Of a stretch of 39,443 bases of DNA, positions 7,695 through 15,401 are shown one piece after another (the first letter of the stretch is position 1; each line of letters starts with the position of its first letter). The notes under the pieces are model-generated. The model had not been told where the DNA came from. It did no database searches and worked only from the letters and a program-made list of their open reading frames with translations. The position numbers and the translations under genes were made by a program. This DNA is from Chloroflexota bacterium. GTDB taxonomy: Bacteria; Chloroflexota; Limnocylindria; P2-11E; CF-107. The stretch is taken from assembly GCA_005881435.1 (NCBI GenBank), contig VBHP01000005.1, forward strand, positions 1 to 39,443, in the 5' to 3' direction.

Positions 7695-8521
7695 AGGTCG
7701 CGCTGCTCGCGCTTCGCGGTCGCGCCGAGGCCGTCGCCGCGGCGCGCGAAGCGACGGCCTGGCTGCGCAAACGCGACGTCACCGTCGCCGAGGGCAACCT
7801 CGATCATCCCGACACCGTCGACGCTGCCGTGCGCGACGCGCGGATCGTCTGCGTGTTCGGCGGCGATGGCACGATGCTGCGCGCGGCGCGCCTGATCGCG
7901 CCGCACGGTGCCGGCATTCTCGGGGTCAACCTCGGACGGCTCGGCTTTCTGACCATCGCCTCGGTCAGCGAGCTGCCGTTGATCCTCGAGGACGTGCTCG
8001 CCGGACGCTACGAGCTCGAGGATCGGATGCTGCTGGAGGCGACGCTGACGCGGGACGGGCGTGTCGTCGAGCGAGCCCTGGCGCTGAACGACGTCGTCGT
8101 AGCCCGCGGCCGCGAGGTGCGCTCCGTACACGTGCGGGTGCAGATCGACGGCGAGGCCTTCACCACTTACTGGGCCGACGGACTAATCGTCGCGACGGCG
8201 ACGGGTTCGACGGCCTATGCGTTCTCGGTCGGCGGACCGGTGATCATCCCGCGCGCCCGGACGATGCTGTTCGTGCCGATCGCGCCGCACCTCTCGTTCC
8301 GCAATGCCGTGGTGCTCGATGAGGGACAGCGTCTTCGCCTCGTGCCCGAGGGCGACGCCCGGCTCTCGGTGGACGGGCAGATCGAGCGCGACCTCGAGTC
8401 CGGCGACGTGATCGAGGTCACGCCCGCCGCCGTCAACGCGCGCTTCGTCCGCACCGCCGCCGTCCGTCCCTTCCTGGCCCTCCTGCGGGACAAGATCCTG
8501 AAGGAAGGGAAGGGGCTTTAG
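7691..8521 (+). CDS. nadK: NAD kinase
   Basis: A 276-aa protein, ATG overlapping the tlyA stop. It has the invariant GGDGT motif (residues 57-61, VCVFGGDGTMLRAAR), GVNLGRLGFLT (about 78-88), the NE/ND motif as LNDVVVARG, and the glycine-rich TATGSTAYAFSVGGPVI. NadK phosphorylates NAD to NADP with ATP in the cytosol. Length and all motifs are normal. The stop overlaps the stop of the convergent DUF1761 gene. Confidence 0.95.
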   Translation: MKVALLALRGRAEAVAAAREATAWLRKRDVTVAEGNLDHPDTVDAAVRDARIVCVFGGDGTMLRAARLIAPHGAGILGVNLGRLGFLTIASVSELPLILEDVLAGRYELEDRMLLEATLTRDGRVVERALALNDVVVARGREVRSVHVRVQIDGEAFTTYWADGLIVATATGSTAYAFSVGGPVIIPRARTMLFVPIAPHLSFRNAVVLDEGQRLRLVPEGDARLSVDGQIERDLESGDVIEVTPAAVNARFVRTAAVRPFLALLRDKILKEGKGL

Positions 8522-8925
8522 CGCCAGACGGTGACGATCGCGCTGACGACGACCTGCACGATGAGCGCGTGCACGGCGTTGATGGCCCAGACGTTCCACG
8601 AGCCTTTGCGGAATACGGTGTCCGCGGCGAGTGCGCTGGCAAAGAAGCCGAGCCAGACGATGATGCCGAGGAGTGCACCGTCGGTGATCGACTTCCCGCC
8701 GAGATTGAGCGACAGCAGCGCCAGCACCCACGAATTGAGCAGTCCGGCGAGCGCGCCGATGGCGAAGCCCTCCGGGCCTGGCCGCATCTGGTCCACGGTC
8801 ATGCCGTGCGAGCCGGCAAATTGCTTTCCGAACAGCGGCGGGCTGTACCAGATCGCGCCGATGATGAACGCCGCAACAGCGCCCACGATCACCGCGAGAT
8901 AGTTGACACCGAAGTTGATGGCCAC
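8518..8925 (-). CDS. DUF1761-family small membrane protein
   Basis: A 135-aa protein starting at GTG 8925, preceded by a clear AGGGGGAGG ribosome binding site 6 nt upstream, one of the few strong ones here. Four hydrophobic segments are visible: YLAVIVGAVAAFIIGAIWYS, FAIGALAGLLNSWVLALLSL, ALLGIIVWLGFFASALAADTVF and AVHALIVQVVVSAIVTVW. The IWYSPPLFGKQF signature in the first loop fits DUF1761. The function of the family is unknown. It is convergent with nadK (3-bp stop overlap) and divergent from the nucleoside phosphorylase gene. Confidence 0.75.
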   Translation of the reverse strand: MAINFGVNYLAVIVGAVAAFIIGAIWYSPPLFGKQFAGSHGMTVDQMRPGPEGFAIGALAGLLNSWVLALLSLNLGGKSITDGALLGIIVWLGFFASALAADTVFRKGSWNVWAINAVHALIVQVVVSAIVTVWR

Positions 8926-8971
8926 GTGCTGCCTCCCCCTCTCGTCGCCTGCTCGGCAGGCGAGCGCGCAA

Positions 8972-8982
8972 TATCCTAGACG
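8972..8982 (+). promoter_or_regulatory. Putative -10 region for the nucleoside salvage operon
   Basis: TATCCT at 8972-8977 overlaps TAGACG at 8977-8982, ending 11 and 6 nt before GTG 8989. Either could serve a leaderless transcript; no ribosome binding site is visible before the GTG. Confidence 0.4.
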
Positions 8983-8988
8983 GCGCCC

Positions 8989-9789
8989 GTGATCGATCAG
9001 ACCCATGCTGCCGTCGACGCCGTCCGCAAGCGAACGTCGCTGCGACCGGTCGCCGCGATCGTGCTCGGCTCCGGTCTCGGCGGCCTCGCCGATGAGGTGC
9101 GCGACGCGACGCGCATCCCATACGGGGACATCCCCGGCTGGGAACGCTCCACCGCGCCGGGTCACGCCGGCGAGCTCGTCGTTGGATCGCTGTCGGGCCG
9201 GCCGGTGGCGGTAATGAAGGGACGGCTCCATTACTACGAGGGCTATGCGATGAAGGCCGTGACCTTTCCGATACGCGTCTTCCGCGCCTGGGGCATCGAC
9301 GTCACGATCCTCACGAATGCCGCGGGCGGTCTGAATCCGGCGTTCAAAGCCGGCGACCTGATGGTCATCAGCGACCACATCAACTTCTTTCCCGAAAACC
9401 CCCTGCGCGGCTCGAACGATGACGCGCTCGGGCCACGCTTTCCGGACATGGTCGGCACGTACACGCAGGAGCTGCGAGAGGCCGCGCACGCGGTGGACGC
9501 CGATCTGCGCGAGGGCGTCTACGTCGGTGTCGCCGGCCCGAACTTCGAGACACCGGCCGAGCTACGGATGCTGCGCTCGTGGGGCGCGGACGCCGTCGGC
9601 ATGTCGACGGTTCCCGAGGTCATCGTCGCGCGGCATGCCGGGATGCGGATCCTCGCCATCGCCACGATCACCGACATGGCACTCGGCGATCGTCCCGAGC
9701 ACGTGACGCACGAGGATGTCCTCGCCGTGGCGAACCGCGTCGGACGAAGACTCGGTGGCGTGGTGAAAGGCGTGCTGTCGCGGCTTTGA
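8989..9789 (+). CDS. punA: Purine-nucleoside phosphorylase, trimeric PNP/MTAP family
   Basis: A 266-aa protein, GTG start. Motifs of the trimeric family: VLGSGLGG (25-32, phosphate loop), STAPGHAGELVVG, MKGRLHYYEGY, TNAAGGLNPAFKAGDLMVISDHIN, and VAGPNFETPAE with MSTVPEVIVARH. It cleaves purine nucleosides with phosphate to base and ribose-1-phosphate. Glu187 (the equivalent of human PNP Glu201) is kept. The position equivalent to human Asn243 is Asp229 (ATITDMALG). Asn there goes with 6-oxopurine specificity, whereas Asp is seen in the adenosine-type MTAP branch, so broader specificity is possible. It heads a three-gene salvage unit with deoD and pdp. Confidence 0.92.
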   Translation: MIDQTHAAVDAVRKRTSLRPVAAIVLGSGLGGLADEVRDATRIPYGDIPGWERSTAPGHAGELVVGSLSGRPVAVMKGRLHYYEGYAMKAVTFPIRVFRAWGIDVTILTNAAGGLNPAFKAGDLMVISDHINFFPENPLRGSNDDALGPRFPDMVGTYTQELREAAHAVDADLREGVYVGVAGPNFETPAELRMLRSWGADAVGMSTVPEVIVARHAGMRILAIATITDMALGDRPEHVTHEDVLAVANRVGRRLGGVVKGVLSRL

Positions 9790-9809
9790 CCGACCGGCGA
9801 GACCGCGCC

Positions 9810-9815
9810 TAACGT
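9810..9815 (+). promoter_or_regulatory. Putative -10 box upstream of the deoD-type gene
   Basis: TAACGT ends 6 nt before GTG 9822. The same hexamer occurs 7 nt before the site-2 protease gene at 12980. It may provide an internal promoter within the salvage unit. Confidence 0.4.
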
Positions 9816-9821
9816 TCGCCG

Positions 9822-10547
9822 GTGCCCATCCACATCCGCGCCGCGCCCGGCGATTACGCCGACGCGTGTCTCCTTCCGGGAGATCCGCTGCGCGCGAAGT
9901 ACGTCGCCGAAACGTTCCTCAGCGACGTTCAGCCGCGGAACCAGGAGCGCGGGCTGCTCGGGTTCACCGGCTCGTACCAGGGCATACCGGTCTCGGTGCA
10001 GGCGACCGGCATGGGCTCGCCATCAGCCGCGATCGTGACCGAAGAGCTCGCGCAGCTCGGCGTCAAGCGGCTGGTCCGCATCGGCACCTGTGGCGCGCTC
10101 CGTTCGGAGCTGCGCCTCGGCGACGTCATCGTGGTCGCGGCGGCCGTGCCCGTCGACGGGACGCCGCGGCACTACGCCGCCGGTGAACCGAGCGCGCCCA
10201 TCGCCGATTTCGATTTTGTGCACGCCGCGGTGCACGAGGCCGAGCGTCTCGGCACCGCCGTCCGCGTCGGTTCGGTAGCGACGAGCGATGTGTTCTACGA
10301 CCCCGATCCGAGCCGCTACCTCGGCTGGCAGCGCCTCGGCGTGCTTGCGGTGGAGATGGAGGCCGCGGTGCTGTTTACGGTCGCGGCCCTCCGCGGGGTC
10401 TCCGCTGCGTGCCTCCTGACTGTGAGCGACGTCGTGCCTGGTCTCGGTCTCCAGGCACAACGCATCGGCGACGCCGAGCTGCGCCAAGGCGTCGATCACA
10501 TGACGCAGCTCGCGCTGGCGACCGTCGTGGCGGTCTCGCGCGGGTGA
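9822..10547 (+). CDS. deoD: Purine-nucleoside phosphorylase, hexameric DeoD type
   Basis: A 241-aa protein, GTG start, of normal DeoD length. It opens with PIHIRAAPGDYADACLLPGDPLRAKYVAETFL, very close to the DeoD N-terminus. Further blocks are ERGLLGFTGSYQG, GMGSPSAAIVTEEL, RIGTCGAL, VEMEAAVLFTVAA and LLTVSDVVPG, where the Asp corresponds to the catalytic Asp204 of the Escherichia coli enzyme. DeoD enzymes act on both 6-oxo and 6-amino purine nucleosides. It lies 32 bp after the trimeric-type PNP gene and overlaps pdp (GTGA), so two unrelated-quaternary-structure PNPs are encoded side by side. Confidence 0.92.
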   Translation: MPIHIRAAPGDYADACLLPGDPLRAKYVAETFLSDVQPRNQERGLLGFTGSYQGIPVSVQATGMGSPSAAIVTEELAQLGVKRLVRIGTCGALRSELRLGDVIVVAAAVPVDGTPRHYAAGEPSAPIADFDFVHAAVHEAERLGTAVRVGSVATSDVFYDPDPSRYLGWQRLGVLAVEMEAAVLFTVAALRGVSAACLLTVSDVVPGLGLQAQRIGDAELRQGVDHMTQLALATVVAVSRG

Positions 10548-11854
10548 GCGCGCTGCGAGCGGTCGAGATCATCGAAAAGAAGCGCGACGGCAAGCGGCTC
10601 TCAGCGGAAGAGATCGCTTTCTTCGTCGACGGCTTCACTCGCGGCGAGATTCCCGACTACCAGATGAGCGCGTTCCTAATGGCCGTGCTGCTTCGCGGGA
10701 TGGATCCGAGGGAGACCACAGAGCTCACGATGGCCATGGTCCGGAGCGGTGAGCGCCTCGATCTGAGCGAGTTCGGACGCGTCGTGGACAAGCACTCGAC
10801 CGGTGGCGTCGGCGACAAGACGACGCTCATCGTCGCTCCGCTCGTGGCGGCCTGCGGCCTGCCAGTGGGAAAGATGAGTGGACGCGGACTGGGTTTTTCC
10901 GGCGGCACGCTGGACAAGCTCGAGTCGATCCCGGGTTATCGCGTCCAGCTCACGACCGCTGAGTTCCTGTCGCAACTGCGCCAGATCGGGATCGTCGTCG
11001 CCGGTCAGACGAAAGATCTCGCACCGGCCGACGGCGCGATGTACGCGCTGCGTGACGTCACCGGCACCGTGCCGAGCATCCCGCTCATCGCCTCGAGCGT
11101 GATGTCGAAGAAGATCGCCGGCGGCGCGCACGCGGTGGTCCTCGACGTCAAGGTCGGACGCGGCGCCTTCATGAAGGATCTGCCCTCAGCCCGACGACTC
11201 GCGCGCCTGATGGTGCAGATCGGAAAGCTTGCGTCAGTCGAGGTCGTCGCCGAGCTCACGGACATGGACCAGCCCCTTGGCCGCGCCGTCGGCAACGCCC
11301 TCGAAGTTGCGGAGGCGATCGCCACGCTCCGCGGCGAAGGCCCCGCGGACCTCGTGGCGCTGACCATCGCGGCCGGATCGGAGATGCTCCTTGTGGGTGA
11401 GCGCGCGCGCGCGGCGCGTCAAGCCAGAGGCATGATCGAGCGCGCCATCGCGGATCGAACCGGGCTAGCGAAGTTCCGCGAGCTCGTGGCGGCGCAGGGC
11501 GGCGACGCGCGGTGCGTCGACGACACCCAGCGGTTTCCCAGGGCCAAGCGGATCCGGGAGATTCGGGCGCCTCGAGCCGGATACGTCGCGGATCTGGCGG
11601 CTGACGAGATCGGCCGGGCCAGCGTGCGCCTGGGCGCGGGCCGCGAGAAGAAGGGCGACCCGATCGATCACGCCACCGGGATCGTGCTCCACGCCAAGGT
11701 CGGCGCGCGCGTCGCCAAGGGTGACGTGCTGGCAGAAGTGCATTCCGACGACCGACCCGACGACGACGAGGCATTCGCGCTGGCCGCGAAGGCTTTCCGC
11801 TTGAGCCCGCGCCGAGTGCGGCCGCGACGGCTCATGCTCGGTCGCGTCGCGTGA
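10544..11854 (+). CDS. pdp: Pyrimidine-nucleoside phosphorylase / thymidine phosphorylase
   Basis: A 436-aa protein from GTG 10544, which overlaps the deoD stop. It shows the family blocks AVEIIEKKRDGKRLSAEEI, DYQMSAFLMAV, the phosphate site DKHSTGGVGDKTTL, KMSGRGLGFSGGTLDKLESIPG, QTKDLAPADGAMYALRDVTGTV and SSVMSKKIAGGA, where SKK contains catalytic residues. The C-terminal biotinyl-like alpha/beta domain is present (RAPRAGYVADL, GARVAKGDVLAEVHSD). It phosphorolyses thymidine and/or uridine to base and (deoxy)ribose-1-phosphate. Symbols pdp and deoA cannot be separated on sequence by eye. Context supports a nucleoside salvage operon. Confidence 0.93.
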   Translation: MSALRAVEIIEKKRDGKRLSAEEIAFFVDGFTRGEIPDYQMSAFLMAVLLRGMDPRETTELTMAMVRSGERLDLSEFGRVVDKHSTGGVGDKTTLIVAPLVAACGLPVGKMSGRGLGFSGGTLDKLESIPGYRVQLTTAEFLSQLRQIGIVVAGQTKDLAPADGAMYALRDVTGTVPSIPLIASSVMSKKIAGGAHAVVLDVKVGRGAFMKDLPSARRLARLMVQIGKLASVEVVAELTDMDQPLGRAVGNALEVAEAIATLRGEGPADLVALTIAAGSEMLLVGERARAARQARGMIERAIADRTGLAKFRELVAAQGGDARCVDDTQRFPRAKRIREIRAPRAGYVADLAADEIGRASVRLGAGREKKGDPIDHATGIVLHAKVGARVAKGDVLAEVHSDDRPDDDEAFALAAKAFRLSPRRVRPRRLMLGRVA

Positions 11855-11869
11855 CTGACCGCGACCGCG

Positions 11870-12217
11870 CTAGTTCCGCGGCGCCTTTCGTGAGGTGGCG
11901 CTGCCGTTCGGCCGGGATGCCCCGTTCGTTCTTGTCTTGCCGTTTCGCTTTGCCGGTGTCGCCGTGAGCTCGAATCCGGTCGGGCGTCCGCGCCGCACCA
12001 TTCGTCGGAGCTGGTCCGCAGCGATGCCGCCGGTCGCGGCCCATTCATGCCCGTCGCCGAGCGCGTTGAGGGGACAGAAGGCCCAGCCGCCGTGCGTGAT
12101 CGTCAGCGTGTCGGTCCGCTCGACGGCCGCGGGTTTCTTCCAGTGGCCCGTCGCCACACAGCAGAACTCGACTAGCTTGCTCGGCCGCGCGCTCTGATCC
12201 CGATCGACCGACTGCAT
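11870..12217 (-). CDS. Small Cys/His protein with basic tail, orphan family member A
   Basis: A 115-aa protein. ATG 12217 is chosen because AGGAGG stands 6 nt upstream. Residues 14-60 carry KLVEFCCVATGHW, then TITHGGWAFC and GHEW. The same pattern (K-L-V-x-[FY]-x-C-x5-H ... T-I-x(1,2)-G-x-W-A-[FY]-C ... H-x-W) occurs in the 65-aa protein at 20120-20317. The spaced Cys and His residues suggest a metal site. The C-terminal ~40 residues are Arg/Lys-rich and low complexity (RRMVRRGRP, then KRNGKTRTNG), perhaps nucleic-acid binding. I do not recognise the family. It is divergent from the LuxR-type regulator gene and converges on pdp. Confidence 0.65.
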   Translation of the reverse strand: MQSVDRDQSARPSKLVEFCCVATGHWKKPAAVERTDTLTITHGGWAFCPLNALGDGHEWAATGGIAADQLRRMVRRGRPTGFELTATPAKRNGKTRTNGASRPNGSATSRKAPRN

Positions 12218-12343
12218 CTCGAACCTCCTTCTGGCTTCTGCGTCCATCTGTATGCCAGGGCGGCGAGGCGTCGTTCTAGTCGTCAAAAGGTTGAATCCGG
12301 TCGCCAGTCTGATGTAGACGAAAGGTTATATTCTTTGGAACAC
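12218..12343. promoter_or_regulatory. Divergent control region between the small Cys/His gene and the LuxR-type gene
   Basis: A 126-bp gap, less GC-rich than its neighbours. TATATT (12327-12332) is the best -10 for the plus-strand gene and ends 11 nt before ATG 12344. An imperfect direct repeat is visible: CAAAAGGTTGAATCC and CGAAAGGTTATATTC. The minus-strand side carries the AGGAGG ribosome binding site of the small protein. No clear -35 box is spaced correctly. Confidence 0.4.
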
Positions 12344-12952
12344 ATGCCAAGCGCGGCCCTCACGCATCGGCAGCTCGACATCGTGAATCTGCTCGAGCGC
12401 GGTCTGACGAACAAGGAGATCGCGACCGATCTCGGCATCAGCGAGGCCGGCGTCAAAGCACACGTCTCGCGACTCTTGCTCCGTTATGACGTGCCGAATC
12501 GCGTCGCGTTGTTGAGCATTGTGCGCCGCCAGCACACCAGAGCAGATCAGCCCGCGTACCAGTCCATCGCCCGTGATCTCGAGCGTGTCGGCGAGAGCCT
12601 GCAGGGGACGGCCGCCCAGACCGCATCCGAGCGCGACGGCTTCGCCGGTGCGCGCAAGATCGACGTCCAGGCACGGCGTCAGTTCGCCGATGGGGCAGCG
12701 AGCCTACTCAAAGGATCGCAGTCAGCGGACATGACGCGCATTGTCGGCGAGCTCCGTGACGCGCTTTCCGGTCTGGATCTGGCGTTCGAGCTGGCGGAGC
12801 GCTTGCCGCCGGAGGCGACGCGTGGACCACTGCTCGAGGTCTTGCGCGAGCGGGTGCAGAAGGCGGTGATCGCAGCCGAGGCGCTCGACCGAAGGATCCG
12901 TCTCGATCAGGGCAAGCGATCATCTCGCCTCATAGCTCGCCGTCGAGCCTGA
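12344..12952 (+). CDS. LuxR-type HTH transcriptional regulator without a receiver domain
   Basis: A 202-aa protein from ATG 12344 (an in-frame TTG 9 bp upstream is possible but lies almost on the -10 box). Residues ~6-65 are a LuxR/GerE helix-turn-helix: ALTHRQLDIVNLLERGLTNKEIA, then LGISEAGVKAHVSRLLLRYDV. In most family members this domain is C-terminal to a sensor or receiver; here it is N-terminal. It is followed by ~135 residues of predicted helix (ESLQGTAAQTASERDGF, RIVGELRDALSGLDLAFELAERL) with no recognisable ligand domain. It probably controls itself and/or the divergent small gene. The target is unknown. Confidence 0.8.
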   Translation: MPSAALTHRQLDIVNLLERGLTNKEIATDLGISEAGVKAHVSRLLLRYDVPNRVALLSIVRRQHTRADQPAYQSIARDLERVGESLQGTAAQTASERDGFAGARKIDVQARRQFADGAASLLKGSQSADMTRIVGELRDALSGLDLAFELAERLPPEATRGPLLEVLRERVQKAVIAAEALDRRIRLDQGKRSSRLIARRRA

Positions 12953-12966
12953 ACCGCATCGGCTGA

Positions 12967-12972
12967 TAACGT
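12967..12972 (+). promoter_or_regulatory. Putative -10 box for the site-2 protease / scpAB cluster
   Basis: TAACGT ends 7 nt before GTG 12980, and there is no ribosome binding site between. It probably starts a leaderless transcript for the long cluster that follows. Confidence 0.45.
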
Positions 12973-12979
12973 CTCAGGC

Positions 12980-13696
12980 GTGATCGGCGCCCAGCGCGGA
13001 GGCTTCGGCGGATTCCCGCAGGGCATGATCATCCTGATCGCGCTCTTCGCCCTGCTCCAACTGGCCAACGGCCGGCTCGGGATCCAGCAGGAGCTCTCCA
13101 ACCCCGTCGCGCTCATCGCGCTGGGCATCGCCTTCGTCATCGCGGTCACGTTCCACGAATTCATGCATGCGTATGTCGCCGGGCGGCTCGGCGACGCCAC
13201 CGCGCGCCTGATGGGACGGCTGACGCTGAATCCGCTGGCGCATCTGGATCCATTGGGCACAGCGTTCTTGATCCTGTTCCGGTTCGGTTGGGGCAAACCG
13301 GTGCCGGTGAACTACAGCCGCCTTCAGGGCGGGCGACGCGGTGGCGCCGCGGTGGCCTTCGCCGGACCGGCCACGAACTTCGTCATCGCCGCGATCTTTG
13401 CGCTGCCGCTTCGCTTCGGCGCCGGAAGCATTTTCGGCCCCGACTACGAGCTCATCCTTGGATACATCGTCTATTTCAATGTGCTGCTCGGACTCTTCAA
13501 CCTCGTGCCCATCCCACCGTTGGATGGGTCGAACATCCTGTACGCCTTTGTGCCGCCGCGGCTGGCGTGGAATTGGGCTCAATTCCAGCAGCTTGGTCCG
13601 TTCCTGCTGCTGCTGATTTTCTGGGCGACGCCCGTCGCCGGTGTCGTCCTCGGCACGCTCACGAATCGGATCGCGTCGTTCCTGATCGGCGCGTGA
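12980..13696 (+). CDS. Site-2 protease family (M50) membrane metalloprotease
   Basis: A 238-aa polytopic protein, GTG start. The zinc-binding HEFMH (residues 59-63) lies in a membrane helix (LIALGIAFVIAVTFHEFMHAYVAG). The third zinc ligand is in NLVPIPPLDGSNIL (about residues 174-187, Asp182). The GRLTLNPLAHLDPLG segment between them is typical of the compact S2P group lacking a PDZ domain. About five or six membrane helices are visible. Members cleave substrates in the membrane, but the target here is unknown. In many Terrabacteria this gene stands just before scpA, as here with one HD gene between. It overlaps the HD gene by 4 bp. Confidence 0.9.
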   Translation: MIGAQRGGFGGFPQGMIILIALFALLQLANGRLGIQQELSNPVALIALGIAFVIAVTFHEFMHAYVAGRLGDATARLMGRLTLNPLAHLDPLGTAFLILFRFGWGKPVPVNYSRLQGGRRGGAAVAFAGPATNFVIAAIFALPLRFGAGSIFGPDYELILGYIVYFNVLLGLFNLVPIPPLDGSNILYAFVPPRLAWNWAQFQQLGPFLLLLIFWATPVAGVVLGTLTNRIASFLIGA

Positions 13697-14133
13697 TCGA
13701 GAGACTTCGCCAGACGTATCGTCACCTGCGTGTCGGTCCGGACGAAAGACTGCTCGAACGTGTCCCGGCTGTGGCCCGCCCGATCCTGGCGGCGATGTCG
13801 CCGTCGGACCGCCGGCACGCGCTCGTGACGTACTCGACGCTGCGCCATAGCGGCGCAGACGAGGAGCTCGCTCTGGCGGGACTGCTGCACGACATGGGTA
13901 AACCTCGCGACGCGCGGCTGTGGCACCGTGTCGCGGCCGTCCTCGCGCCCCAGCTCGCGTCACAGCTCGGGCGAGTCGCACGCGAATACGTCGCACATGC
14001 CGAGCGTGGTGCCGACCTGGCCCGGGGGCTGGGGTTGTCGGATCGCGTCGTCGGCGTGATCGCGCGGCATCATCGTGCGCCGGCCGATGCGGATGATCGA
14101 CGGCTTCAGGCCGCGGAGCGCAGCGATGTTTGA
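13693..14133 (+). CDS. HD-domain hydrolase
   Basis: A 146-aa protein from GTG 13693, overlapping the protease stop (GTGA). It carries a His in RRHALVTYSTL (about 42), the diagnostic LAGLLHDMGKP (His66-Asp67) and a later HAERGADLA and IARHHRAP, fitting the H...HD...H...H/D metal site of HD-superfamily phosphohydrolases. The substrate is not predictable; nucleotides are typical. Its end overlaps the scpA start by 8 bp, so it is co-translated with the chromosome condensation genes. Confidence 0.8.
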   Translation: MIERLRQTYRHLRVGPDERLLERVPAVARPILAAMSPSDRRHALVTYSTLRHSGADEELALAGLLHDMGKPRDARLWHRVAAVLAPQLASQLGRVAREYVAHAERGADLARGLGLSDRVVGVIARHHRAPADADDRRLQAAERSDV

Positions 14134-14857
14134 ATCCCGTTCGCCTCGCGTCACCGTCGAGGGGTTCGAAGGACCACTCGACCTGCTGCTCGAGCTCATC
14201 GAGGACCAACGGCTCGACGTGCTGACGGTCCGTCTCGGCGACCTCGCGGACGCCTACCTGACGCGGGTCCGCGGACTCGTGGAGCTTCCGGCCGAGGAGG
14301 TCGCCTCGTTCCTCCTGATCGCATCTCGCCTGGTGCTGATCAAAGCGCGGAGCATCCTGCCGCAAGCCACGACCGAAGAGCTCGCGAGCGCGGATGCCGA
14401 CGAGGCCGAGTTGCGTCAGCGACTGCTGGAGTATCAGGCGGTGCGCGAGCGCGCCACCGCATTGCGCGCCCGTCTGGACCAGGGCCAGCGTGCCTATCAC
14501 CGCGAGGGCGGCTCGCCGGTCGAGCTACCACCGCGCGGCGGTGACAGCGGCGCGCTGGCCGCGGCGTGGCAGAAGGTGCTGGCGCTGGCGCGGACCGCGC
14601 GCGAGCCAGAGCTCGTCACGCCAGGTGAGCGCTACAGCGTGGAGGAACGAGCCATCGAGATCGAGGAGCTGCTCCAAGCGCGGGAAGCCGTTTCGTTCAG
14701 TACGCTGCTGCTGGAGCGGCCGACGCTGCGATTTGCGATCGTGACGTTCCTCGCGATCCTGGATCTGTTTCGCCGCGGCGTCATCGACCTGGACCAGGAA
14801 GCGCTGTTCGACGACATCACCATCAAGCGCAGGGGAGTAGGTCAGACGAGTGAATGA
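14126..14857 (+). CDS. scpA: Segregation and condensation protein A
   Basis: A 243-aa kleisin. ATG 14126 puts the conserved block close to the N-terminus: VTVEGFEGPLDLLLELIEDQRLDVLTVRLGDLADAYL, the ScpA signature that contacts SMC. The middle has EVASFLLIASRLVLIKARSILP, and the C-terminal winged-helix region has VTFLAILDLFRRGVIDLDQEALFDDI. ScpA bridges the SMC heads with ScpB in the condensin complex on the nucleoid. It overlaps its neighbours on both sides (HD gene, scpB). Confidence 0.94.
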   Translation: MFESRSPRVTVEGFEGPLDLLLELIEDQRLDVLTVRLGDLADAYLTRVRGLVELPAEEVASFLLIASRLVLIKARSILPQATTEELASADADEAELRQRLLEYQAVRERATALRARLDQGQRAYHREGGSPVELPPRGGDSGALAAAWQKVLALARTAREPELVTPGERYSVEERAIEIEELLQAREAVSFSTLLLERPTLRFAIVTFLAILDLFRRGVIDLDQEALFDDITIKRRGVGQTSE

Positions 14858-15401
14858 GCTGCGCTCCGCGATCGAGGCGGTGCTGTTCGTGGCCGAAAAG
14901 CCCGTGACCGTCGGCGAGCTCGTCCGCGCCACGGGCGCTCGACCGCGCGAGGTCGAACAGGCGCTGGCGGCGCTGGAGGAGCTGCGCGGCTCGAGCGGAC
15001 TGCGGCTGCAGCGGGACGGAGACGCCTGGCGTTTGGTCACATCACCCGAGAGTGCGCGGGCGGTGACGGCGTATCTCGGCGCCGATCGCCTGCGTATCTC
15101 GCACGCGGCCCTGGAAACGTTGTCCGTGATCGCGTATCGACAGCCCGCCACCCGCGCCGACGTCGAGTCCATTCGCGGCGTCAACTGCGATCAGACGGTG
15201 GAGACGCTGATGGCGCGCCGCCTCATCGAGGAGGTCGGCCGTGCCGAACGGCCGGGCCGTCCGATCCTGTACGGCACGACGTGGGAGTTCCTGGAGTGCT
15301 TCGGCCTCTCCTCGATCGACGAGCTACCCCGGGTCCTGACGCCTGAGGGCGAACGTCTTGACGAGTCCGCGCCGCGCGAATTTGCCGAACCGATCGAATA
15401 A
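14850..15401 (+). CDS. scpB: Segregation and condensation protein B
   Basis: A 183-aa protein, GTG overlapping the scpA end by 8 bp. Two winged-helix domains are visible: ELRSAIEAVLFVAEKPVTVGEL at the N-terminus, and LRISHAALETLSVIAYRQPATRADVESIRGVNCDQTVETLMARRLIEEVGRAERPGRP, the strongest ScpB signature. It ends with YGTTWEFLECFGLSSIDELP, also typical. It dimerises and binds ScpA in SMC-ScpAB. The end overlaps the pseudouridine synthase gene by 44 bp if the earlier TTG is used there. Confidence 0.94.
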   Translation: MNELRSAIEAVLFVAEKPVTVGELVRATGARPREVEQALAALEELRGSSGLRLQRDGDAWRLVTSPESARAVTAYLGADRLRISHAALETLSVIAYRQPATRADVESIRGVNCDQTVETLMARRLIEEVGRAERPGRPILYGTTWEFLECFGLSSIDELPRVLTPEGERLDESAPREFAEPIE

